The notes beneath the pieces were generated by a model. That model saw only the letters and a list, made by a program, of their open reading frames with translations. It was not told the origin of the DNA and searched no databases. Position numbers and translations under genes: made by a program. Positions 8,225-16,812 of a DNA stretch of 43,436 nucleotides are shown here, in pieces. This stretch comes from Oscillospiraceae bacterium (GTDB lineage: Bacteria > Bacillota > Clostridia > UMGS1810). The stretch's first letter is position 1; every line of letters begins with the position of its first letter. The DNA lies in contig SVJM01000003.1 in assembly GCA_015068975.1 (NCBI GenBank), positions 1-43,436 on the forward strand, given 5' to 3'.

Positions 8225-9139
8225 TCACTTATTGTCTACAATACTAAGATCAATGTATTCTCCCAGTTTATAATCCCATTCCTCGGGATTGATCGGGCAA
8301 GTGCCGGAATTATGGAAGAATGTCATTTCTCCAAGATATATCTGACCTTTGTATATATAAAAGTCTACTCTTACCTGTGGAATTCCCTTTGAGAGCTTGT
8401 CAGCAATTTCAAGCATCTGAGGAAGCTCTTTCGGTGCTTCTATATCGCCCTTTTCATTTGGGAGAAGTGTCTGGATAGGAAGCTTATTCCATTCTCTGTC
8501 ATAAAATGTATTGGTTCTGCTTGATGTATGAGCTATTCCCATACAAACATCGATTACCTTGGCTTCTCCATTGAAGCTGAAAAGCTTATATTCTACCATT
8601 CCTTCAGGAAGGTCAAGATATTCCTCAGCTAAGATACAAGGCTTTACATCCTTATATGGCCATTCACGGCTTGACCAATAGTAGTTTCTCTTCAGGCATT
8701 TCTCAATTATTTCTCTTGCATGGTCTATATCCAGTTTGGATTTATCCTTACAGATAATAAGTCCGCCTGAATCATGGTTGCATTTAAGTACAAATTTATC
8801 AGGAAGCTTATCAAAGTCTATATCGTCAAACTTATCCCACACACCAAGAGTAGGCACAGTATAGCCATCTCCAAGCTTTTCTCTGATATAATCCTTAAAA
8901 GTAACCTTATCAACTATCCTTGTATATTCAGGATTACGGTTGTGAATCTTAAGCCACTGAAGTTTTTCGTTAAATGTCTTTGGATTTGAAATATTTAGTT
9001 TCTTTCCTGTTCTCTTTTTATAATGTGCCTTAAGAACAGTTTCGTCAGATAATTTTTTGCTAAAAGATGTAAGGTTTAAGAGAAATATAATCCCTGACCA
9101 GGATGTAATATTCTTCAAAATCAATTTAATTCTTTTCAT
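8225..9139 (-). CDS. TupA-like ATP-grasp protein, copy 2
   Basis: This 304-residue paralogue of the preceding protein has all the same motifs: NPKTFNEKLQWLKI (52-65), FVLKCNHDSGG (116-126), ILAEEY (169-174), and VRVDF plus GEMTFFHNSG (256-279). A GGGGGAGG ribosome site precedes the ATG. Long DNA stretches are shared with copy 1, for example around 7384 and 8322, so recombination between them could delete or fuse a gene. Like copy 3 it has HNSG where copy 1 has HDSG in the last motif. The differences could reflect different amino-acid or sugar acceptors. The reaction is inferred from the family. Confidence 0.88.
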   Translation of the reverse strand: MKRIKLILKNITSWSGIIFLLNLTSFSKKLSDETVLKAHYKKRTGKKLNISNPKTFNEKLQWLKIHNRNPEYTRIVDKVTFKDYIREKLGDGYTVPTLGVWDKFDDIDFDKLPDKFVLKCNHDSGGLIICKDKSKLDIDHAREIIEKCLKRNYYWSSREWPYKDVKPCILAEEYLDLPEGMVEYKLFSFNGEAKVIDVCMGIAHTSSRTNTFYDREWNKLPIQTLLPNEKGDIEAPKELPQMLEIADKLSKGIPQVRVDFYIYKGQIYLGEMTFFHNSGTCPINPEEWDYKLGEYIDLSIVDNK

Positions 9140-9140
9140 T

Positions 9141-10475
9141 TCACTCTTCCTCCCCCAAAAAACACTTTGATAATGTTATATATGCAAATGACAGCATGAG
9201 AAGCTTGCTTCCGGCAGTGATAAGCTGCCCTGCCATTGATGTGCCTATTACAAATACAAACGGAACAAAATTTATAATGCCGAATTTCTTCACATTTTTG
9301 CCTGCAGAGTGTATCACACAGAGAAGCATAGACAAAAACATACATAGTCCGGGCCATCCCCACACTACAATAAGCTCCTGGACCCCATTGTGAGGGACCT
9401 CGGTAACAAGACCATATATCTGATTCATCTTAGTGGAAACATTCTGAAGACCAATACCGAACAATGCATGTTTCCAGGACGAATATATGTGCTCGTCATA
9501 TATATCCAGAAGACCACTTCTTCCTCCTGTAATATCGCTCTCCGAAAACCTTGCTACAAACCTGTCATAAACAGCAGGCAGAAAGTTGGCTACTACAAAC
9601 CATATGACTAAAACCAGTATAGCCGTTATTAAAATTGTCTTTATTCTGCCCTTGCCGGATTTATTACCCAATAATGCAAATACAACAAAGATAGCTGCAC
9701 AGGTGAGAATAAAGGTTCTTGAAACTGTAAGTCCACCTATAAGAATAAGTATAATTGCCACTACATTATCAAGGACCATCTGTTTTTTTACATATCTGAG
9801 AAGCATCAAGGATACTATGCCACAGTTACAAAGCCTTCCCAGACCATTCGGGTTATAATTCAAACCAAAGTTTTCCGCCTCTTTGTTACCTATACCAAAT
9901 CGGTAGTTACCTTCCTCAAAAAGTGCATTAAGGTCATAATTTCTCGTTCTGAGTACATTGATTAATACAAATATTACGATGATTCCTACCACATATCCGA
10001 ATACCCGGCACAAAAACACATAATCCGTTTCTCTCTTTTTTATACACATCATAAAAGATAAAAATATAAGCTCTACAAAATCTCTCAGCAATTCTACAAT
10101 AGAAAGATCATAGAATAATCCGTGGATAAGCTCCCATACCATCATAATAACTACAGGAAGTATGCACAGATTCAGCTTGAAATCATCTTTGAATTTCAAT
10201 GCATATACTACCATACCTAATATCAAAGCATACTTATACTGAAAAGCAGATGCCGTCGGAATACACAAAATACACAATGTCAATAGTTCGTCTCTGTCAG
10301 AAAACAAAGCCGTAACAGCAAACCACCCCAGAAGAATAACAACAGGAAATGTTATCCCCACAACAGTCCTTGCAAATATAAGAAGGATAAACACGCCCAA
10401 CATAAGCAAAAATATGCTGTGAGATTTCTTTTGAATATTCAGTTGTGGATTGATAGTTGCGATACTGTTATTCAT
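9141..10475 (-). CDS. Wzy-like O-antigen/polysaccharide polymerase
   Basis: This 444-residue membrane protein has around eleven hydrophobic segments and a large extracellular loop carrying the Wzy_C-like pattern (PF04932). GRSGLLDIYDEH is followed by FGIGLQN and PHNGVQELIVVWG, about residues 325-385. This is the layout expected of the polymerase joining flipped repeat units, or of a ligase. With the flippase at 2823-4307 and the phosphoglycosyl transferase at 15575-16204 it completes a Wzx/Wzy-dependent pathway. The stop is 1 base before the start of TupA copy 2. The ribosome site (AGAAAG) is weak. Confidence 0.85.
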   Translation of the reverse strand: MNNSIATINPQLNIQKKSHSIFLLMLGVFILLIFARTVVGITFPVVILLGWFAVTALFSDRDELLTLCILCIPTASAFQYKYALILGMVVYALKFKDDFKLNLCILPVVIMMVWELIHGLFYDLSIVELLRDFVELIFLSFMMCIKKRETDYVFLCRVFGYVVGIIVIFVLINVLRTRNYDLNALFEEGNYRFGIGNKEAENFGLNYNPNGLGRLCNCGIVSLMLLRYVKKQMVLDNVVAIILILIGGLTVSRTFILTCAAIFVVFALLGNKSGKGRIKTILITAILVLVIWFVVANFLPAVYDRFVARFSESDITGGRSGLLDIYDEHIYSSWKHALFGIGLQNVSTKMNQIYGLVTEVPHNGVQELIVVWGWPGLCMFLSMLLCVIHSAGKNVKKFGIINFVPFVFVIGTSMAGQLITAGSKLLMLSFAYITLSKCFLGEEE

Positions 10476-10492
10476 AAATTTCTACTTTCTTT

Positions 10493-11575
10493 TTATTCGT
10501 TATACACACTCTCAATATAATCTGCAAATTCCTTTGCTTTTACATCTATGTGATGTGTTTTAAGGATCTCTCTTGCACCCTGGGAGCACTTAAGAGATAA
10601 TTCCTCATCTTCGATAAATTTAAGGATTGCTTCTGTCATTTTTTCCACATCGGATAGTGGCACAAGGAGACCATTTTCTCCGTCTGTTATAAGTTCCTTA
10701 GGACCATTTGGGCAATCTGTGGATACACAAGGAAGTCCTACAGCCATTGCTTCCATAAGAGCATTTGGCATACCTTCAAAGAGGGAACTCATTACATACA
10801 CCTTGCTGTCTGCGATTCTTTCTATGGCATCCTCACAGGAACCTTTAAAAATAACCTTATCCTTTATACCAAGTGTTTCACAAAGAGATATTAGCTTGTC
10901 CTTATCGGGACCTTTGCCAAATATCTCAAGAGTATACTGAGGATACTTTTCACATACGTTTCTGAATGCTTTTATAAGTGTAGGATAATCCTTCTGCGGA
11001 GCAAGGCGTCCCATAGCAGAAATTTTTTCCTTTCTTTCCTTTGCAGGCTCTATACTGTACACTCTGTCATTGCCCACAGCATTGTGAATTACTACACCCT
11101 TATCCCCAATATAATCAAGATAAAATTCCTTTGCACGTATAGTCTGGAATATTACTCCGTCACTCTCTTTGAATATAGAAATCTTGAGATTTCTTGTGGA
11201 TTCCGAGCTGCTTTCGGGATTTATACGTTCACTTGTAATAAGCTTATAACCATATTTTTTATGTGAATTAAGGATATATTTAGCAAAATACGGAAGCATA
11301 CAGAATACCACATCGGGTTTTGCTTTTTTCAGATAATTATTTGTTTTTATAAATCTTTTTGCTATGTTTGTATATTTGCCAAAAATGGTCTTGTATGTAC
11401 CCTTAATATCAAGGCTCTCAACCTTCACATCAGGATGAAGAGTATAAAACACTTCGTTTTCAAAAAGAAGTATTGTCACATCGTCACCTTTTTTGGCAAG
11501 ATATGATGACAAATATGAAACTGTTCTTTCAGCACCGCCACTGGATAAACTGCTTAACAAAAATACAATCTTCAT
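10493..11575 (-). CDS. GT4 glycosyltransferase (second of four)
   Basis: This 360-residue GT-B fold enzyme begins MKIVFLLSSLSSGGAERTV. The E-x7-E donor signature EGMPNALME lies in the C-terminal half, with the nucleotide-sugar loop GRLAPQKDYPTLI around residue 195. The ATG at 11575 is used because AAGGAT lies 7 bases upstream and it matches the family start; the frame is open to 11605. It resembles the product of 4329-5417 closely in the donor half (VGLPCVSTDC versus MGLPCVSTDC), which points to duplication and divergence within the locus. It probably transfers one sugar of the repeat unit. Confidence 0.9.
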   Translation of the reverse strand: MKIVFLLSSLSSGGAERTVSYLSSYLAKKGDDVTILLFENEVFYTLHPDVKVESLDIKGTYKTIFGKYTNIAKRFIKTNNYLKKAKPDVVFCMLPYFAKYILNSHKKYGYKLITSERINPESSSESTRNLKISIFKESDGVIFQTIRAKEFYLDYIGDKGVVIHNAVGNDRVYSIEPAKERKEKISAMGRLAPQKDYPTLIKAFRNVCEKYPQYTLEIFGKGPDKDKLISLCETLGIKDKVIFKGSCEDAIERIADSKVYVMSSLFEGMPNALMEAMAVGLPCVSTDCPNGPKELITDGENGLLVPLSDVEKMTEAILKFIEDEELSLKCSQGAREILKTHHIDVKAKEFADYIESVYNE

Positions 11576-11580
11576 ATAAA

Positions 11581-12633
11581 TTATCCTTCTATCACTTTTC
11601 TCCACATACCTATTACATTGTCCACATAGAAAGCTTTTGCACTTTCTTTGGCATTATTACCGATTTTGATTCTTAATTCTTCATCGGAGATTAATTTCTC
11701 CAATGCTTCTTCCATTTGTTTCGCATTTCCCACATCCACAAGAAGACCGTTTTCTCCGTCTGCAATTACTTCATCAGAACCGGCACAATTGGTAGATACA
11801 CAGGCATGCCCCATCATCATAGCCTCAAGCAATGCATTGGACAGTCCTTCAAAGTCGGAAGACAGGGCAAATATCTCTGCATCAGCTATATCCTTGTGAA
11901 TAGTAGAAGAAGCACCCTTCAAAAACACACTGCCTTCAAGTCCAAGGCTCTTTATCTTAGCATTAAGCTCTTCTTCACACTTACCCTTGCCGTATATATC
12001 AAGGATATATTCAGGATGCCTTTTGTGCACTTTATAAAATGCGTCTATGAGCATCTTATGATTTTTTTGAGGATTGAGCCTTCCCGCAGTAACGATTCTC
12101 TTTCGTCTTTCATCACTCACTTCACATTCTACAGTTATGGGATTTGGTATTATAACGCTGTTTCTTCTGATTTTTTCGGGGAAATAATTCCACGCTCTCT
12201 TTGTCTGGAGCACACATTTGTAACAGGATTTGTATATAGAATTTAACACCATCCTGAATATACAGTTTCTCTTCGCCTGACTTGGATCTATTCTTTCGGA
12301 AGTTATATGCCTCACCTTAATACCACAAAGGGCGATCCCACTTAAAAGAACTATCGGCCCCATAAAGGAAAGAACTGCATCAGGAGAGCCATTCTGAACA
12401 AAGGTTCTCAGATTTTTCATACGTTTCAGTATATGTACAGCTCCGCCGTTTTTATCTTTGGATAAATCCACTATATTTACAGAATCATTGAGCTTATACT
12501 CCACATTGCTGTGCAACAGCATAAGAATGCTGACATCCCATCCGATGGATGAATAATAATTTGCAAGAATAGAAATAACTCTTTCCGCGCCTCCACCGGA
12601 CATAGACCCGGTGACAAAAAATATCTTACCCAT
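11581..12633 (-). CDS. GT4 glycosyltransferase (third of four)
   Basis: This 350-residue GT4-type enzyme begins MGKIFFVTGSMSGGGAERV. The donor domain has GRLNPQKNHKMLI near residue 180 and the E-x7-E motif EGLSNALLE near residue 264. The start is supported by AGAGG upstream. It lies between TupA copy 3 (31 bases upstream) and the second GT4 gene (5 bases downstream), so it is co-transcribed. The acceptor half differs from the other GT4 enzymes here, which suggests a different linkage. Confidence 0.9.
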   Translation of the reverse strand: MGKIFFVTGSMSGGGAERVISILANYYSSIGWDVSILMLLHSNVEYKLNDSVNIVDLSKDKNGGAVHILKRMKNLRTFVQNGSPDAVLSFMGPIVLLSGIALCGIKVRHITSERIDPSQAKRNCIFRMVLNSIYKSCYKCVLQTKRAWNYFPEKIRRNSVIIPNPITVECEVSDERRKRIVTAGRLNPQKNHKMLIDAFYKVHKRHPEYILDIYGKGKCEEELNAKIKSLGLEGSVFLKGASSTIHKDIADAEIFALSSDFEGLSNALLEAMMMGHACVSTNCAGSDEVIADGENGLLVDVGNAKQMEEALEKLISDEELRIKIGNNAKESAKAFYVDNVIGMWRKVIEG

Positions 12634-12664
12634 ACTTTAATCCTCTTTTTGAAGTGATTATTTG

Positions 12665-13567
12665 TTAATTTTTTACTATACTTAAGTCTATATATTCTCC
12701 CATTCTGAGATCCCATTCCGGTGGATTGATTACAGATGTACCTGAATTATGGAAGAATGTCATTTCTCCAAGATATATCTGTCCCTTATATACATAAAAG
12801 TCAACTCTTACCTGAGGGATACCCTGAGAGAGCTTGTCTGCAATTTCAAGCATCTGAGGAAGCTCTGAGGGTGCTTCTATATCACCCTTTTCATTTGGAA
12901 GAAGCGACTGGATAGGAAGCCTTTGCCAATCTCTTGTAAAAAATGTATTTGTACGGCTGTCAGTATGAGCAACGCCCATACATACATCAATTATTTTTGA
13001 TTCACCGTTGAAGGAAAACATCTTGTATTCCACAAGTCCTTCAGGAAGATCAAGGTATTCCTCAGCAAGGATCTGAGGCTTCACATTCTTGTAGGGCCAC
13101 TCTCTTCCAAGGTCATAGTAGTTTGTCTTTAAGCATTTATTGATTTTTCTGCGAGCTTTTTTTATATCAAGTTTGGATTTATCCTTACAGATAACAAGTC
13201 CGCCGGAATCGTGATTGCACTTTAAGACAAACTTATCAGGAAGCTTATCAAAATCTATGTCATCAAACTTATCCCACACACCAATTGTAGGCACAATGTA
13301 TTGAGCACCTATATTTTCTGCTATATAGTCTTTGAATGCAATCTTGTCCACCAGACGTGTATACTCCGGATTGTGATCGTGGATCTTCAACCACTGAAGC
13401 TTTTCATTAAAGGTATGAGGATTATTCAGATCAAGTTTTTTCCCTATTTTGTATTTAAACTTCGCTTTGATAGCTACTTCATCGGATATAAAACGACTGA
13501 ATCCGGAATAATTAGCTATGGTTATAAGCCCGGATAAAGATGCCAATGCTCTGATATTTTTTATCAT
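12665..13567 (-). CDS. TupA-like ATP-grasp protein, copy 3
   Basis: This 300-residue third member of the TupA-like ATP-grasp set is separated from copies 1 and 2 by two GT4 genes and the polymerase. The same landmarks are seen: NPHTFNEKLQWLKIH, FVLKCNHDSGG, ILAEEY, and VRVDFYVYKGQIYLGEMTF near the C-terminus. The ATG at 13567 is preferred, with AAGGTG upstream, and gives an N-terminus aligned with copies 1 and 2. An upstream frame to 13609 adds 14 unlikely residues. It differs from copy 2 at scattered positions, for example LGREWPYKN in place of SSREWPYKD. It may add the same or another residue to the glycan. Confidence 0.88.
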   Translation of the reverse strand: MIKNIRALASLSGLITIANYSGFSRFISDEVAIKAKFKYKIGKKLDLNNPHTFNEKLQWLKIHDHNPEYTRLVDKIAFKDYIAENIGAQYIVPTIGVWDKFDDIDFDKLPDKFVLKCNHDSGGLVICKDKSKLDIKKARRKINKCLKTNYYDLGREWPYKNVKPQILAEEYLDLPEGLVEYKMFSFNGESKIIDVCMGVAHTDSRTNTFFTRDWQRLPIQSLLPNEKGDIEAPSELPQMLEIADKLSQGIPQVRVDFYVYKGQIYLGEMTFFHNSGTSVINPPEWDLRMGEYIDLSIVKN

Positions 13568-13617
13568 TTTATCACACCTTCGCAAATTTACTTTGTATGT
13601 AGTCAACACTTTAAAAT

Positions 13618-14697
13618 CTACAATTCTCTTATATAAGCATCTACAACTATCTGTCTGTCAAATTCTTTTTCTACCTTTTCTCTGCCTTTGAGTCCCATAT
13701 TCTTTCTCTCTTCATATGTAAGACTTAAGAACTTTTCGATTTTTTCTATCAGGTCATTACTATTCTGCTGCTTCACTATATATCCATTTACGCCATCATC
13801 GATAACCTCACGGCATCCTGCTCTGTCTGTGGTAATGATAGGTCGGGCACAAGCTGAACTTTCCAGAAGAACATTGGATATACCCTCAGGATAGTATGTA
13901 GGGTGCACTGTGCAGTTTACCCCTTCAAGAAATCCTGCCACATCTCTTACCATACCATGGTAGGTAATTACACCTTGGTTTGTAAGACTTTTGAGTTCTT
14001 CTTCATATTCCTGTTCACAAAAACCACATACATGAAATTCTGTATCAGGATATTTATTCTTTATGTATTTTGCTGCATCAAGGTACTGATCGATTCCTTT
14101 TTCCTTCATAATTCTTGATACAAAGGCAAAGTGAACCTTACCGTCATCTCTGTATTCAAGAGGTAAAAATCGTTTGAGATTTACTCCTGAGCCCGGAAGC
14201 AATGTCTTGGGGCAAGACGTAATCTTTTTATCAATAAAAAACTGCATATTTTCTTCGTTTTGAAAAAACAGTCTCTTAAGCTTATTAAATGCAAGCTTGT
14301 ACAGCATAACCGTAATAGTCTGCATAATACCGCCATTTTCTACTGCAGTGCCGAGACCCGTCACATTTGCAACACATGGTGTTTTTGTCATCTTGCAGGC
14401 AATGGCACCATATATGTTTGGCTTGATAGTATAAGAGAAGACTATATCAGGCTTAATATCATTGATAAGCTTTTTGTATGTTGATATCAATTTTAATTCC
14501 TTTACAGGATTTGTGCCATGTCTGGAAAGCTCTATCTCTCTGTATTCACATCCAAGTGCCTTTAAGTCTTCTATTCTCTCACCATAAGGAGAAGAAATTA
14601 CCACCTGATGTCCCTCTTTAATCAATCTCTCAACCAATTCTAATCTGAAATTATAAATCACAACATCGTGATTTACCAAAAATAATACTTTGCTCAT
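13618..14697 (-). CDS. GT4 glycosyltransferase (fourth, CapM/PglA-like)
   Basis: This 359-residue enzyme differs from the other three GT4 proteins. Its N-terminal half (VLFLVNHDVVIYNFRLELVERL, then PDIVFSYTIKPNIYG and NVTGLGTA) is typical of the CapM/PglA-like branch that often acts just after the phosphoglycosyl transferase. The donor half has EGISNVLLE (E-x7-E) and TDRAGCREVI. Its start overlaps the epimerase stop by 4 bases, giving translational coupling with epimerase and initiating transferase. This position makes it the best candidate for the second sugar of the repeat unit. Confidence 0.9.
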   Translation of the reverse strand: MSKVLFLVNHDVVIYNFRLELVERLIKEGHQVVISSPYGERIEDLKALGCEYREIELSRHGTNPVKELKLISTYKKLINDIKPDIVFSYTIKPNIYGAIACKMTKTPCVANVTGLGTAVENGGIMQTITVMLYKLAFNKLKRLFFQNEENMQFFIDKKITSCPKTLLPGSGVNLKRFLPLEYRDDGKVHFAFVSRIMKEKGIDQYLDAAKYIKNKYPDTEFHVCGFCEQEYEEELKSLTNQGVITYHGMVRDVAGFLEGVNCTVHPTYYPEGISNVLLESSACARPIITTDRAGCREVIDDGVNGYIVKQQNSNDLIEKIEKFLSLTYEERKNMGLKGREKVEKEFDRQIVVDAYIREL

Positions 14698-15578
14698 ATT
14701 TCCCCCGTATTTTCTGTCAATTTGATACTTTCTTCAAGTGAATATATACAATAATCCTCTTTGTACTCGCTAAGCTCCATATCGTAGCTCAGATTCCCAA
14801 ATGCTTTATTAACAAGGCCTGTAATGTGGCTCATAAGCTTTATCGCCCATCCGAAGCCCTTTATCATAATAATTTTTTTGCCACAGGCTTTGGCGATAAG
14901 GCTCACCATATGGGATGTATTTGTATATTCTTTATTCTGAGGATGAAATATTCCTGACTCATTATTTTCTATTACAAGTCTTACAAACTCAACAAGATTT
15001 CCCACATAAAGCATGGAGCGTTCATTCTCTACATAGGGAAAAAAGGGAAGCTTCCTTGCAAATTTTGAAAGGATGGGATAATTTCCCTTACTTCCTTTGC
15101 CATAGATCATAGGTGGTCTCAGGATTGCAACCCTAAAGTTGTCATCTTCAAGAGGGAAGATACCTTTCTCTGCCTGAACCTTGCTGTCTCCATAAAAATT
15201 GGCAGGGTTTACATGTGTGTCTTTTGTAATCACTTTTTTCTTACCCACAGGTGCACTGTCGCCGTATACTATGGCAGAACTCATAAACACAAACTGTTTA
15301 ACGCCGTCTTTTTTTGCTTTGGTTGCAGTTTCTATAGTAAGATCTGTATTTACGGCATAATATTTCTTCTTCACTTCATCAGTCACATTGCCCACATCAG
15401 AATGAGCAAGTCCTGCAACGTGAAACACTGTATCATATCCTGACATATCCATATCACGCCAGCTACCGTCTATCATATCAACAGTATCCACATGATATTT
15501 GTCACCAAAATTTTTTATGTATTCTTCAAAGGAAGTGCCGATGAAACTGCCTGCCCCTGTGATGAGGATTTTCTTCAT
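14694..15578 (-). CDS. NAD-dependent sugar epimerase/dehydratase (extended SDR)
   Basis: This 294-residue protein has a Rossmann fold. The nucleotide-binding loop is ITGAGSFIG (residues 5-13), where serine replaces the middle glycine of the usual GxxGxxG; this variant occurs in related polysaccharide-locus enzymes. The catalytic features are an SSAIVYGDS segment and YGDSK (Y-x3-K) further on. It probably makes a nucleotide-sugar or lipid-linked-sugar precursor, such as a 4-epimer or 4-keto sugar. The gene overlaps its neighbours by 4 bases on both sides (sugar transferase upstream, GT4 downstream), a pattern typical of enzymes working on the first sugar. Confidence 0.88.
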   Translation of the reverse strand: MKKILITGAGSFIGTSFEEYIKNFGDKYHVDTVDMIDGSWRDMDMSGYDTVFHVAGLAHSDVGNVTDEVKKKYYAVNTDLTIETATKAKKDGVKQFVFMSSAIVYGDSAPVGKKKVITKDTHVNPANFYGDSKVQAEKGIFPLEDDNFRVAILRPPMIYGKGSKGNYPILSKFARKLPFFPYVENERSMLYVGNLVEFVRLVIENNESGIFHPQNKEYTNTSHMVSLIAKACGKKIIMIKGFGWAIKLMSHITGLVNKAFGNLSYDMELSEYKEDYCIYSLEESIKLTENTGEI

Positions 15579-16204
15579 TTCGCAACACCTTCTTCTTCCT
15601 TTTGTTTCTCTATCTCTCCTGTGCCACCTTCTACCACACCATCACTCTTGAGTACACTGAAGATTGTGCCGAAGAAGCACTTCACATCAAACCAAAAGCT
15701 TAATTTCTCCACATATTCTCCGTCAAGTCTAGCTTTTACATCGATAGGAAGTTCGTCTCTGCCATTTATCTGTGCCCATCCTGTAAGACCCGGCTTGATA
15801 TCATTGGCACCGTATTTATCTCTCTCTGCGATAAGGTCATCCTGATTCCAGAGTGCAGGTCTCGGACCTATAATAGACATCTGCCCTGCAAAAATATTGA
15901 AAATCTGAGGGAGCTCATCCAAAGAAAGTTTCCTCAAAATTCCACCCACCCTTGTAATGTGACTTGTAGCATTGCCAAGCATATGTGTAGGCATATCCTT
16001 TGGAGTATCTGTTCTCATTGAACGGAATTTAAGGATATTAAAGTGTTTTTTATGTAAGCCGACTCTTTTTTGTTTAAAGAACACAGGTCCTTTCGAATCC
16101 ATTTTGATAAGCAAAGCAAGAATCAGCATAGGAATCGCAAGAACGATTATCCCTATAAATGACAAAACAACATCTATAAATCTTTTGAAAAAATATTTAT
16201 ACAT
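15575..16204 (-). CDS. Initiating undecaprenyl-phosphate sugar phosphotransferase (PglC-like)
   Basis: This 209-residue member of the bacterial sugar transferase family (PF02397) is of the small monotopic PglC type. One re-entrant hydrophobic segment (residues 8-33) is followed by KQKRVGLHKKHFNILKFRSM and the catalytic stretch LSLDELPQIFNIF, then MSIIGPRPAL. It transfers a sugar-1-phosphate to undecaprenyl phosphate and so starts repeat-unit synthesis. It sits next to a PglD-like acetyltransferase gene, which hints at an acetamido sugar such as diNAcBac, but no PglE/PglF aminotransferase-dehydratase pair is in the window. Confidence 0.93.
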   Translation of the reverse strand: MYKYFFKRFIDVVLSFIGIIVLAIPMLILALLIKMDSKGPVFFKQKRVGLHKKHFNILKFRSMRTDTPKDMPTHMLGNATSHITRVGGILRKLSLDELPQIFNIFAGQMSIIGPRPALWNQDDLIAERDKYGANDIKPGLTGWAQINGRDELPIDVKARLDGEYVEKLSFWFDVKCFFGTIFSVLKSDGVVEGGTGEIEKQKEEEGVAK

Positions 16205-16218
16205 TTTATTCCCCCAAA

Positions 16219-16725
16219 TCAGTTTTTCGCTACAATCTCGCCATACATAATCTTTGTACGTGCAGGCACCGAAGCTGCCGCACCGATTACCGCATTACAG
16301 TCTATCTGGCAGAAATCCCCTATATCAGCATTATGATTTACTATACTTCCTGCACAAATAAGGCATCCATTCCCAACATTTGCATTGGAATGAACAACCG
16401 CCATAGGCTCTATCACTGTACCACGGCCAATCTTTGCCGAAGGAGACATATATGCCCGCGGATGAACAAGCGTCGGGATTTCATAACCGAGCTCCGAGAT
16501 CAAAGAAAACAATTCCCTTCTGACGGTCAAATTCCCTATAGCCACAATACAATACCTATATTTACACGAAAGTTCACCAAGCATATCAGTAGTTCCAACT
16601 ACATCTTCTCTTGTGCAATTATCATCTACAAAGGAAATCTTATCAAATATTCCCATTGCCATAGCGGTTTCCTTTACAACACAGCCATACATTCCGGCTC
16701 CCAAAATAAGCAGGTTATTATTCAT
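16219..16725 (-). CDS. PglD-like sugar O/N-acetyltransferase, short form
   Basis: This 168-residue protein has an N-terminal Rossmann-like PglD_N domain (NLLILGAGMYGCVVKE) and a C-terminal left-handed beta-helix of hexapeptide repeats (about residues 90-160, such as SAKIGRGTVIEP and NADIGDFCQIDCNAVIG). PglD enzymes acetylate UDP-4-amino sugars. This one is some 30 residues shorter than usual. It has His at NHNADIG, in the place of the catalytic His of PglD. The adjacent PglC-like gene supports the assignment, but an aminotransferase partner is missing here. It might instead be an O-acetyltransferase. Confidence 0.8.
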   Translation of the reverse strand: MNNNLLILGAGMYGCVVKETAMAMGIFDKISFVDDNCTREDVVGTTDMLGELSCKYRYCIVAIGNLTVRRELFSLISELGYEIPTLVHPRAYMSPSAKIGRGTVIEPMAVVHSNANVGNGCLICAGSIVNHNADIGDFCQIDCNAVIGAAASVPARTKIMYGEIVAKN

Positions 16726-16812
16726 ATTTACCTCGTGTTTCCATTTTTAATCCGGATTTTTCACTTTGTATAATAAATATTCAGCATCTGTTAATGCAAA
16801 TAAAATATCGTT

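Noticed and set aside
11716-12246. 176-residue plus-strand protein
   Set aside because: Shadow of a GT4 gene with clear motifs on the minus strand.
16219-16725. Complete PglC/D/E/F diNAcBac pathway
   Set aside because: PglC- and PglD-like genes are present, but no aminotransferase or 4,6-dehydratase is in the window.
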